Below are positions 38,851 through 46,670 of a stretch of DNA of 64,000 nucleotides, in pieces. How positions within the stretch are numbered: position 1 is the first letter of the stretch; each line of letters begins with the position of its first letter. The stretch is from an uncultured Clostridia bacterium (GTDB lineage Bacteria; Bacillota; Clostridia; Oscillospirales; Ruminococcaceae). The stretch covers positions 30,825 through 94,824 of the forward strand of contig CANRDI010000007.1 of assembly GCA_947629335.1 (NCBI GenBank), written 5' to 3'. The notes under the pieces were generated by a model, which saw nothing but the letters and a program-made list of their open reading frames with translations, ran no database searches and was not told the DNA's origin. A program made the translations under genes and the position numbers.

Positions 38851-40253
38851 AATTTAAGTTTTTCAAGCGGAAAATAATCTTTCAGATATTTGTCCGTCGC
38901 GTTTACCATTTTCTTAAACAGCTCTCTTGCGTCGTCAAGCGAAAGCCCGGAACAGAGGGGCTGGTTTGCAAATGCCTCGAAAATCGCATTAAGATCGCGG
39001 TTTTTGATACCGTAATAGGTGTTTTCAATGTTCTCGCAGTTTCTGCGAACAAGAACGCTTACGTTTTTCGGAAGCGGCTTTGCCGTTATCGGTTTTACGC
39101 TGTCGCGCGAGAACGCGCAGTTCGTTTCCACCACCGCCCCAAGCGGCATATCCTGCATTTGTCCGACATTTACAACATTCGCATTTGAAATTATCGGAGG
39201 AATTATGCCGAGAATTGCCTTTATAAGCTCGACAACTTCTTCGTCGCTCTTTTTGACTGTTATTGTTTCCTCTCCGTTTGCTATACGCTCCGACTGGGCG
39301 ATCTTATCCGCGCAGTCCTTTTTGCGGTAGCTCACGGGCGTAAGATGATACAGCCATTTTTCTGCATCTTCGGGATTTTTTATATACCACGAGCTGTTCA
39401 TAAACTCGACGAGATGTCTGTCTCCCGCCGCAGCTAAAACTCCGAACCTTTTGAACAGATCCATTTTTACCTTGTTTCCGTAGAGAAAAGGATTATTTCC
39501 GCGGAAATCCTGCGGTTCAAAACCTATCTGTTCGCAGTATCCTTTTTCGTAAAATTTATCAATAAATTCGGGAAGGACTTTCAGCATATCCTTTCCTTTA
39601 TAGTTTGCTTCTGTTATCCATGTAAAATGGTTCACTCCGCAGGCGTCAATGGTTATTTCATGCCTTGTTGGTTTTTCTTCGCCGAGTATTTCGTGTACTG
39701 CACAGCACAGAAACTCCTGAGCGTGAAAAACCTCGTGACAACATCCGAACGCCTTTATTTCGGGGAAAACATCAAACAGCGTTTCCGTGCAGACTGTCAT
39801 AGGATTTGTGAGGTTTATTACCCATGCGTTCGGGCAATGCTCCTTTATCGCTTTCGCAAATCCCTCGTAAATAGGCACCGTTCTCATCGCCCTGAGAACT
39901 CCGCCCGGACCCACCGTATCGCCGACCGACTGGTAGATGCCGTACTGTTCGGGCAAATGCACGTCGCTTTCCATTTCGTCGAACGTACCCGGCAGAATGG
40001 ACGCGGCTACAAAGTCCGCGCCGTCGAGCGCCCCGCCGATGTCCGAATATACTTTATAATCCCATTTTGAAACAGTGTTCGGCGAGCTGTTTATCACATC
40101 GCCTATTCTTTTATTTCTTTCTGCCGCGGGCAGGTCTATATCGTAAAGCGCTATCTCACCGCAAAGCCCGTCTGCACAAGCCAAATCGGTCATAAACACC
40201 CTTGCCCAGAGCTTAGACCCGCCGCCCAGATAGGCGATCTTTATCTTTTTCAT
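38844..40253 (-). CDS. lplD: GH4 family glycosidase, probable alpha-galacturonidase
   Basis: 469 aa. GH4 enzymes use NAD+ and a divalent metal to cleave glycosides by oxidation, elimination and reduction. AYLGGGSKLWARVF at the N-terminus binds NAD, VINLTNPMTV carries the conserved Asn, GCCHEVFHAQEF contains the metal-ligand Cys-His-Glu signature seen in LplD-type alpha-galacturonidases rather than the CHS of alpha-glucosidases, and CGVNHFTWI supplies the second His. No signal peptide, so it acts on imported oligogalacturonate. It lies next to GH105 and GH28 and an LplABC-like importer, which supports the call. Confidence 0.88.
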   Translation of the reverse strand: MKKIKIAYLGGGSKLWARVFMTDLACADGLCGEIALYDIDLPAAERNKRIGDVINSSPNTVSKWDYKVYSDIGGALDGADFVAASILPGTFDEMESDVHLPEQYGIYQSVGDTVGPGGVLRAMRTVPIYEGFAKAIKEHCPNAWVINLTNPMTVCTETLFDVFPEIKAFGCCHEVFHAQEFLCCAVHEILGEEKPTRHEITIDACGVNHFTWITEANYKGKDMLKVLPEFIDKFYEKGYCEQIGFEPQDFRGNNPFLYGNKVKMDLFKRFGVLAAAGDRHLVEFMNSSWYIKNPEDAEKWLYHLTPVSYRKKDCADKIAQSERIANGEETITVKKSDEEVVELIKAILGIIPPIISNANVVNVGQMQDMPLGAVVETNCAFSRDSVKPITAKPLPKNVSVLVRRNCENIENTYYGIKNRDLNAIFEAFANQPLCSGLSLDDARELFKKMVNATDKYLKDYFPLEKLKLC

Positions 40254-40257
40254 AACC

Positions 40258-41388
40258 TTATCCGATCGTTCTCAAAAGCTCTGTATAGCACAGCACGAAA
40301 GGAGCAACTCCCTTTGCGTCGTTCTCTACCACAGGCTCTGAAATGTAATATTCATACGTTCCGTCACGGCGTCTGTTGTTTTCGGGACCAAGACCCGCCA
40401 CAAGACAAATCCCGCCTAAATTCAAATCTCCGTCGTCTTTTATCGTAAGATATTTTGCGCAAATTCCATCAAACGTCTTTTTGCCGAACTGAGCGAACTT
40501 CTTATCAAGAACGCCGAGCCTTGCACCTTTCATCATTGCATAAGCTATCATGCTGCTGCCGCTGGTTTCGAGATAATTTCCCTCTTTGCCGCCCTTGTCA
40601 ACTACCTGATAGTACATTCCTGTTTCGGGGTCGGCATACTGTGAAATGCCCTCAATTGCTTCGCGGAATATTGCCGAAAGTTCAGCTTTTGCGCTTTCAT
40701 CATCGACATAACCGATATTGTCAATAAGCGAAATGCAGAACCAGCCGATCGCTCTCAGCCAGAAATTTTTCGAGCAGCCCGTTTCGGGGTCAGCCCAAAA
40801 CGCTTTTTTCGTGCAGTCACAGCCGTGATAGTAGAGCTTTTTATTTTCGTCAAACATAAGTTTTCTGACATTTTTAAACTGCATTACAACATCAGAATAA
40901 TCCTTTTTGCCGAACTCTTTCTGATACCTCAGGCTGAACACCTGACCCATATAAAGTCCATCAAGCCAGATCTGATCGGGATAGATCTTCTTATGCCAGA
41001 AATTTCCCGTAGACGTTCTCGGCTGTTCTTCAAGCTGACTGTACTGAAGCATTATGGCCTTTTTGTACTTTTCCTTTCCTGTTTTCTTATACAGGTCGAA
41101 AAGCACTCTTCCCTCATTTACATCATCAAGGTTGAACTTATCCTTATTATAGCCGCGTATACTTCCGTCGTCGAAAACGTAATAATCCACGAACTTTTCC
41201 GCAAAATCTGCATACTTCGGCTCATTCTTTATCTCGCTAAGCTCTAAAAGCGCGATTATCATACATCCGTCGATATAGTTCCAAGCGGGAGCTTTTCCGT
41301 GGCGGATACTCTCGATATTCCAGAACGGAGCCTCCGGCTTTGACTTTTCAAGAAGTTCATCTATATATTTGTCAATTTTGCTGTACAT
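40258..41388 (-). CDS. GH105 unsaturated glucuronyl/galacturonyl hydrolase
   Basis: 376 aa, the size of YteR/YesR. It removes the terminal 4,5-unsaturated uronic acid from pectin lyase products by hydration of the double bond. The (alpha/alpha)6 barrel motifs WNYIDGCMIIALLEL, PDQIWLDGLYMGQVF (with the catalytic Asp) and FWLRAIGWFCISL are present. There is no signal peptide, so the substrate must be imported first. It begins within two bases of GH28 and is followed four bases later by GH4. Its product feeds KduI/KduD. Confidence 0.93.
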   Translation of the reverse strand: MYSKIDKYIDELLEKSKPEAPFWNIESIRHGKAPAWNYIDGCMIIALLELSEIKNEPKYADFAEKFVDYYVFDDGSIRGYNKDKFNLDDVNEGRVLFDLYKKTGKEKYKKAIMLQYSQLEEQPRTSTGNFWHKKIYPDQIWLDGLYMGQVFSLRYQKEFGKKDYSDVVMQFKNVRKLMFDENKKLYYHGCDCTKKAFWADPETGCSKNFWLRAIGWFCISLIDNIGYVDDESAKAELSAIFREAIEGISQYADPETGMYYQVVDKGGKEGNYLETSGSSMIAYAMMKGARLGVLDKKFAQFGKKTFDGICAKYLTIKDDGDLNLGGICLVAGLGPENNRRRDGTYEYYISEPVVENDAKGVAPFVLCYTELLRTIG

Positions 41389-41389
41389 A

Positions 41390-42931
41390 TTACTCCTTTA
41401 TCAGTTCGCCGACGTTTACCGTGATAACGGGATCTCCGTCGTTTCCGCTGATGTCCACATTTTTTACAGTCAGTTTATCTACGTTTTCAAAATACATTCC
41501 CGTTTTACAACGGAGAACGTTATTGTTGCGCATTGACGGATAACCCGGCTGTGCGTCGCTGTCATAAGTAAACTTGATATTTTCAACAGTGATCTCTTTT
41601 ATGGGCATTTCCGGCAGTCCGTCGCAATAGCACGCCGCAACATGACAATTTGTACACTCCATATCCCTGAACGTAAACTTGCCCATATAAGGCGTTCTCT
41701 CGTCAACAGGGAGCTTTTCGCGGGTCGTGTTGTACTCCGAATATCTGTCGGGGTCGCAACAGTTGTACCACATATTTATTACGATAGGAGTAAGAACTCC
41801 GTCCATTTTTATATTCTCAAACAAAACTCCGTCTATTACCGCAAGCCTTCCGCGTCCGCGTCTTGTTTTAATGCGAAGTCCGCGGTCGGTATGATTAAAG
41901 ATACAGCGGTTTACGGTAAGATTTATAATTCCGCCCGCCATTTCGCTTCCGAGAGTGACCGCGCCGTGACCGAACTGCATTATGCAGTTGCGAATCATAT
42001 GGTGATCTGCGGGAGTTTCGTACTTTTGCGCTAATTCAATTTTGCCCGACTTTATCGCTATACAGTCGTCGCCAACACTGAAACGGCAGCCGATTATATC
42101 AACATTATCACATGCTTCGGGATCGCATGCGTCGGTATTCGGGCTGTCCTTCGGTGCATTAATCGCCAAGTCAAGAAATCTGACGTCTTTGCAGAAAAAC
42201 GGATGCAGCTGCCACATTGCAGCGTTCTGTCCTGTAATTCCGTGAACTGTCACATTATTGCAGCGGTTCATAAACAGAAGATTTGGTCTGCCTATAACAC
42301 GGTCCTTTACGTTTACCCACCACTGACCGTTCTGCGCATTTCCGTCTATTGTACCCTTTCCTACAATAGTAATGTCCTCCGCATATTCTGCGAAAATCAG
42401 ACTTTGATTCATCGGTACAGCATTTCCCTCTACTGCTCCGATAGGAACTTCCTCGCCTGTTACTATATCCGTAACTGCTCCGGGTACAACCGGATATTTG
42501 CTTTCATCTGTCGTGCCGAGAATTGTCGCCCCCTCGGAAAGATCGAGCGTTATATGACTTTTGAGAGCAAGAGGTGCAGAACTGTAAATACCGTCTGGGA
42601 AATAAAGCCTTCCTCCGACAGGCAGACAGTTGATTGCTGTCTGAATGTTCATTGTATCGTCATGAACTCCGTCGCCGACTGCTCCGAAATCCTTTACATT
42701 TATCGCACAGCTTTCAGTTCCCGTAACAAATTTGATCGTTTCCTCTCCGCTTACTTCAAGAGTATACTCCGTACCGGGAGTAAGCGAAAAAAGTGAAAAA
42801 ACATTTGTGTCTGCGGTAAACTGTTCCTGCCCGTTAAGCGAAACAGTAAATTTACTCGGCGAATAATACGGCGACGTATTCTCAAGCTCGAAGCACGCCG
42901 AAACAGTTCCAACATATAATGTGTTAATCAT
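41390..42931 (-). CDS. GH28 polygalacturonase-type enzyme, cytoplasmic
   Basis: 513 aa from the ATG at 42931, five bases after AGGAGA; a longer frame to 42979 has no site. An N-terminal beta domain (about 1-75) precedes the beta-helix, which opens with NVKDFGAVGDGVHDDTMNIQ. The GH28 catalytic set is NTDACDPEACDN, GDDCIAIKSG, GHGAVTLGSE and RIKTRRGRGR. No signal peptide is seen, so unlike most GH28 enzymes it should work inside the cell, probably as an exo-acting galacturonidase or rhamnogalacturonan hydrolase on imported oligomers. Confidence 0.92.
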   Translation of the reverse strand: MINTLYVGTVSACFELENTSPYYSPSKFTVSLNGQEQFTADTNVFSLFSLTPGTEYTLEVSGEETIKFVTGTESCAINVKDFGAVGDGVHDDTMNIQTAINCLPVGGRLYFPDGIYSSAPLALKSHITLDLSEGATILGTTDESKYPVVPGAVTDIVTGEEVPIGAVEGNAVPMNQSLIFAEYAEDITIVGKGTIDGNAQNGQWWVNVKDRVIGRPNLLFMNRCNNVTVHGITGQNAAMWQLHPFFCKDVRFLDLAINAPKDSPNTDACDPEACDNVDIIGCRFSVGDDCIAIKSGKIELAQKYETPADHHMIRNCIMQFGHGAVTLGSEMAGGIINLTVNRCIFNHTDRGLRIKTRRGRGRLAVIDGVLFENIKMDGVLTPIVINMWYNCCDPDRYSEYNTTREKLPVDERTPYMGKFTFRDMECTNCHVAACYCDGLPEMPIKEITVENIKFTYDSDAQPGYPSMRNNNVLRCKTGMYFENVDKLTVKNVDISGNDGDPVITVNVGELIKE

Positions 42932-42947
42932 CGAAATCTCCTGAAAA

Positions 42948-43568
42948 TTATTTTGATCCCGACGCCTTTTTATTTGCATCGCGGAAAATTTTTATAAAAG
43001 TATTTTTAATTCCGATAAACAGCATATCAAATCCCATATACAACAATCCGAACAACAGCGGCTCAACGCCTATGAAAAGCACAGGATCATTAGTTTCGCC
43101 GTTTATCATCAGATTAACCGTATTATAGGTGTACATGATGCAGAAGAACAGAACCGTACAATAAATTATATTTAAGAATACCGACCAGAATTTTCTGACA
43201 GTAATCATCATCCACTTATCGTAATCGCCTTTTTCAGGTTCAAGAAAGCGGAGAAAATGGTTTATAAATATATCTGTTACCAACCCCAGACCTATCGACA
43301 CAACGACGATAAAATCCAAGTTTTTCAGATACATTCCCAGTCCCCAGATAAAGAAATAACACGCCGCCCCGCCAAACCAGAATTTTATAAAAACTATTTT
43401 AAGCCATTCGGGAATTCTAAACTTTCCCTTTGACTTATACTTCTTTAACTCCTTTTCCGATACGATCGGTGCATTTGAAGTGTCAGCGAGCTTCTCGACG
43501 GCATCTGTTTTTAATTTATAATACTCAGACGCATTTTTATCTACACTTTTTTTGTTGTTTTTTGCCAT
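42948..43568 (-). CDS. Membrane protein of unknown function, locus member 1
   Basis: 206 aa. A basic, soluble N-terminus of about 60 residues is followed by roughly four membrane helices (about 65-85, 90-110, 130-150, 170-190) and a lysine-rich tail. The EKGDYDKWMMITVRKFWSVFLN loop between helices is charged. No family recognised. It is 16 bases upstream of GH28 and 87 bases downstream of the next membrane protein gene, within the transporter section of the locus. Confidence 0.75.
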   Translation of the reverse strand: MAKNNKKSVDKNASEYYKLKTDAVEKLADTSNAPIVSEKELKKYKSKGKFRIPEWLKIVFIKFWFGGAACYFFIWGLGMYLKNLDFIVVVSIGLGLVTDIFINHFLRFLEPEKGDYDKWMMITVRKFWSVFLNIIYCTVLFFCIMYTYNTVNLMINGETNDPVLFIGVEPLLFGLLYMGFDMLFIGIKNTFIKIFRDANKKASGSK

Positions 43569-43655
43569 AAATTATCCTATCAAAAATTATCCCTTTTTGC
43601 AATGAAAGCAACAACAGCCTATGGCTGATGCTGCTCTCATCAGTTATTAAGCTAT

Positions 43656-44258
43656 TTATTCCTCGCCGGAAATGTCGATTTCACCCATATCCATATTTCC
43701 TTCAACATCAATGGATGTATTAATCTTCTTGATCAGTTTGCCATAGAAGGGCAATGTAGCAACCAAAACTGCACACAATGCAATAAATATAATATGAACC
43801 GAAACAACATTTTTAGCAGTGCGGATGAAAAGGTTTTCTCCTGCCGGATTTTCCGGTGTCGGATCAACAATTACAAAAGGACGGTCTGTACGGGTTAAAG
43901 CGGCATTGATCCTCGTAATGTAAACAAAGTCAGCAAATACAAGCAATATTAAGAAAAGAAAGAGAAGAACGATCATAATCTTATTCACCTTTTGCCGTTT
44001 TGGAAAAGCTCTGAGAAAAACGACAAAAGCGAGAATAGAAAAGAGCATTGCTACAAACTCACATTGTCCCATATTAGCCGATAGAAGAACAGATGTCGTA
44101 TGTGATATCGAAGACAAATTCAACGAATAAACAAGAAACGCAACTGCCAGCGAAATAAGGGGAATTGTCTGAGGACTCCTTTTTAACGAAACAACCATCT
44201 TACGGATAAACTCTTTAAAACCTCGTCTGGTTTTAACGGCACCCTGCTTTTGACTCAT
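43656..44258 (-). CDS. Membrane protein of unknown function, locus member 2
   Basis: 200 aa with an Arg/Lys-rich N-terminus (about 1-30), four predicted helices (about 33-53, 62-83, 93-115, 145-168) and an acidic C-terminus (DVEGNMDMGEIDISGEE). GGAG lies ahead of the ATG. It starts 17 bases after the ATPase gene ends. It is not a typical sugar permease: no EAA loop can be seen. A role as an accessory subunit of the importer is an inference from location only. Confidence 0.75.
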   Translation of the reverse strand: MSQKQGAVKTRRGFKEFIRKMVVSLKRSPQTIPLISLAVAFLVYSLNLSSISHTTSVLLSANMGQCEFVAMLFSILAFVVFLRAFPKRQKVNKIMIVLLFLFLILLVFADFVYITRINAALTRTDRPFVIVDPTPENPAGENLFIRTAKNVVSVHIIFIALCAVLVATLPFYGKLIKKINTSIDVEGNMDMGEIDISGEE

Positions 44259-44275
44259 TTGCCATCTACTCCTTT

Positions 44276-45337
44276 TTACAAAGTAATCGCGTCAGTAGTA
44301 TCCTTATCAAAGAAGATCTTTCTTGTAAAGGAAACTCCAACCGTATCGCCGGCCTTGAAATTGCTCCACTCACGGAACTTACAAGTGATCTTCTGCTGAC
44401 CAACATTACCGTGAACAAGAGTTGTCATGCCAAGGTTTTCATTTGAGAAAACATTAACATTAATATTTCCGCCCTGAACAACGTTTTCAGGTCTGACGCC
44501 GAGAACTACTTTCCTGCCCTCATAACGAGCAAGCATAGTCTTTTCTTCAGCAGTCAATTCAACGCAAAAATCATTACAGATTACTTCGCCGTTTTTAACT
44601 TCGACATCAAACAAATTAATAGGCGGAAGACCTATAAAGCTTGCAACAAACAAATTCGCAGGAGTATAATACAGCTCAAGCGGTGTTCCTATCTGCTGAA
44701 CGTGCCCCATCGACATACAAACAATCCTGTCGGCAAGCGTCAAAGCCTCAGTCTGGTCATGCGTAACGTAAAGCATGGTAGCCTTTAAACGCTTATGCAG
44801 GAGAAGTATCTCACGGCGCGTCGATCCGCGGAGCTTTGCGTCAAGGTTTGACAAAGGCTCATCAAAAAGGAATACTTTGGGTGTACGAACTATTGCACGT
44901 CCCATTGCAACTCTCTGACGCTGACCGCCCGATAACTGCTTCGGTTTTTTATTAAGCTGATCGGTAAGATCAAGAATCTCAGCAGCAGCAAGAACCTTCT
45001 GGTGAATTTCGTACTTGTTTTCTTTTCTAAGAACAAGTGAAAACGCCATATTCTCATATATAGTCATATGATTGTAAAGAGCGTAATCCTGAAAAACCAT
45101 CGCAATGTCACGGTCCTTAGGAGGCTTCGTGGTAACATCACGACCGTCAATAATAAGATTGCCGGCGGAAATATCCTCAAGACCCGCTACCATACGCAAT
45201 GTCGTAGACTTTCCACATCCCGAAGGACCTACAAGAACGATAAACTCACCGTTCTTTACATTAAGGTTAAAGTCAAAAACAGCTTGAACCTTATTGTCAT
45301 AGATCTTATCAATATGCTGTAATTTTACGTCACTCAT
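44276..45337 (-). CDS. Sugar ABC transporter ATPase, MsmX/UgpC type (copy B)
   Basis: 353 aa. Walker A GPSGCGKST at about 36-44, signature LSGGQRQRVAMGRA at about 133-146, Walker B VFLFDEPLSN, H-loop VTHDQTEA and the C-terminal OB-fold regulatory half (GVRPENV). The start overlaps the preceding membrane protein stop (ATGA). It probably powers the LplB/LplC-like permeases of the same operon. The copy at 32020-33123 has the same motifs but is clearly diverged. Confidence 0.94.
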   Translation of the reverse strand: MSDVKLQHIDKIYDNKVQAVFDFNLNVKNGEFIVLVGPSGCGKSTTLRMVAGLEDISAGNLIIDGRDVTTKPPKDRDIAMVFQDYALYNHMTIYENMAFSLVLRKENKYEIHQKVLAAAEILDLTDQLNKKPKQLSGGQRQRVAMGRAIVRTPKVFLFDEPLSNLDAKLRGSTRREILLLHKRLKATMLYVTHDQTEALTLADRIVCMSMGHVQQIGTPLELYYTPANLFVASFIGLPPINLFDVEVKNGEVICNDFCVELTAEEKTMLARYEGRKVVLGVRPENVVQGGNINVNVFSNENLGMTTLVHGNVGQQKITCKFREWSNFKAGDTVGVSFTRKIFFDKDTTDAITL

Positions 45338-45912
45338 ATCATGCTACCCCTTTTTTTTTTCAGTTCAGCCATATAATTTTGAAGGGTCGTACTCTTTATG
45401 AACGAATTTACACCGGCGATGATACATAATGCCGCAGACGCCAATAGACAGCAGCACATATAATAGAACTTAAACTGATCGATAACCGGAGCTGTTATTC
45501 CGAGACCTTCAATGACCCCTGCTGACTCCACAGAGATATCGCTGAATATTCCGACTTCAAACATCCGCTCAACGCTGCCAAATGCAGCAATTGCCGGGAT
45601 AATAAAGATACGAGCAACTTGCAAAACACCCATAACAATAAGAACATAAGAATAACCATTCTTATAATTCTTAACACCTTCAGAACATAAGAATCCTGCA
45701 AGCAAGAAAAGCAAATTATAAACAACTGATATTCCGATAAGCCACTGATAAAAAACTACAGTCCTATCAGCATTTGTCGATGTTCCATAATCTGAACTAT
45801 ATAAACTTGCGAAGAACAGAACATCAAATATTATCGCAAAGTAGGTCAAAATAGCAGCTGCTGAATTCTTTTTGTATCTGAGCAAATCTTTTTTTGTAGA
45901 TTCATTCATCAT
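45334..45912 (-). CDS. Membrane protein of unknown function, locus member 3
   Basis: 192 aa from the ATG at 45912, seven bases after AGGTG; the GTG at 45918 is too close to that site. Four helices are predicted (about 15-35, 50-72, 80-105, 140-165), with a lysine-rich C-terminus (LKKKRGS). It overlaps both neighbours by a few bases, so it is translationally coupled to the ATPase. No family recognised. Similar topology to the other small membrane proteins of the cluster, although the sequences are not obviously alike. Confidence 0.75.
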   Translation of the reverse strand: MMNESTKKDLLRYKKNSAAAILTYFAIIFDVLFFASLYSSDYGTSTNADRTVVFYQWLIGISVVYNLLFLLAGFLCSEGVKNYKNGYSYVLIVMGVLQVARIFIIPAIAAFGSVERMFEVGIFSDISVESAGVIEGLGITAPVIDQFKFYYMCCCLLASAALCIIAGVNSFIKSTTLQNYMAELKKKRGSMI

Positions 45913-45914
45913 AA

Positions 45915-46538
45915 TCACACACCTGCGCCCTTTCTACTGCCAATAGCATTCTTCTCAGCCTTCATCAAGATAAGTTTCAAAACAAAATTTACTACAAGAA
46001 GTATATTAGCAACAATAAGTATACCGAACACAATATAACCTATGTCAAACCAGAATGTAGATTCCGTGTAATAAGATCCGGGGTTTGCTTCTACATAAGT
46101 TTTAAGTTCTTCAAAATTAACTTCGGTCAAGAATTTATTCTTGTACATTTCAATTTGCGGTAAACACATAGCCGTCCCCGCTCCGCACGCAACAAGCGAA
46201 ATTATAACAGAAATTAAATTTCCGATATAATATTTTCTGCGCGAATGTGTGCAAAGAATAAACAAAACCAACGACGCAAGAATCAGCCCGATCCCTACCG
46301 TAGTAAGAGTCGTATTAAAATCCTGCATTTCATAATATAAACTTGCGCCGGTCACAAGTTCATAATACTCGGTAATATTACCGTTTTCGTCAACCTCACT
46401 GAGGAATGGGTCAACCGCACCGGAAAGGCTACGGTAAATATCGGTCAAAAAACCCAAAGAATAAATAAATACAATTGCTGATGCAATTAAAACGAAGTAG
46501 CAAACTACTCGCTGAAATATCATTTGTTTCTTATACAT
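45915..46538 (-). CDS. Membrane protein of unknown function, locus member 4
   Basis: 207 aa from the ATG at 46538, with AAGGAAGG six bases upstream; the longer frame to 46625 is unlikely. Helices at about 12-32, 80-102, 108-130 and 165-192, with an extracytoplasmic loop after helix 1 (DIYRSLSGAVDPFLSEVDEN). It follows the solute-binding protein gene by 130 bases and is coupled to locus member 3. No family recognised. Confidence 0.75.
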   Translation of the reverse strand: MYKKQMIFQRVVCYFVLIASAIVFIYSLGFLTDIYRSLSGAVDPFLSEVDENGNITEYYELVTGASLYYEMQDFNTTLTTVGIGLILASLVLFILCTHSRRKYYIGNLISVIISLVACGAGTAMCLPQIEMYKNKFLTEVNFEELKTYVEANPGSYYTESTFWFDIGYIVFGILIVANILLVVNFVLKLILMKAEKNAIGSRKGAGV

Positions 46539-46670
46539 ATAATACCTTCCTTTTATGTTGGGAAGAGGAGGTTCTCTCCCCTTCCATAACAACATAACGT
46601 GGATTTTGCGATTTCGTGCGCTCATTTCGAGCGCACGATCTCGCGCAAGTTAGTTTTGCATGAAAAAGGA

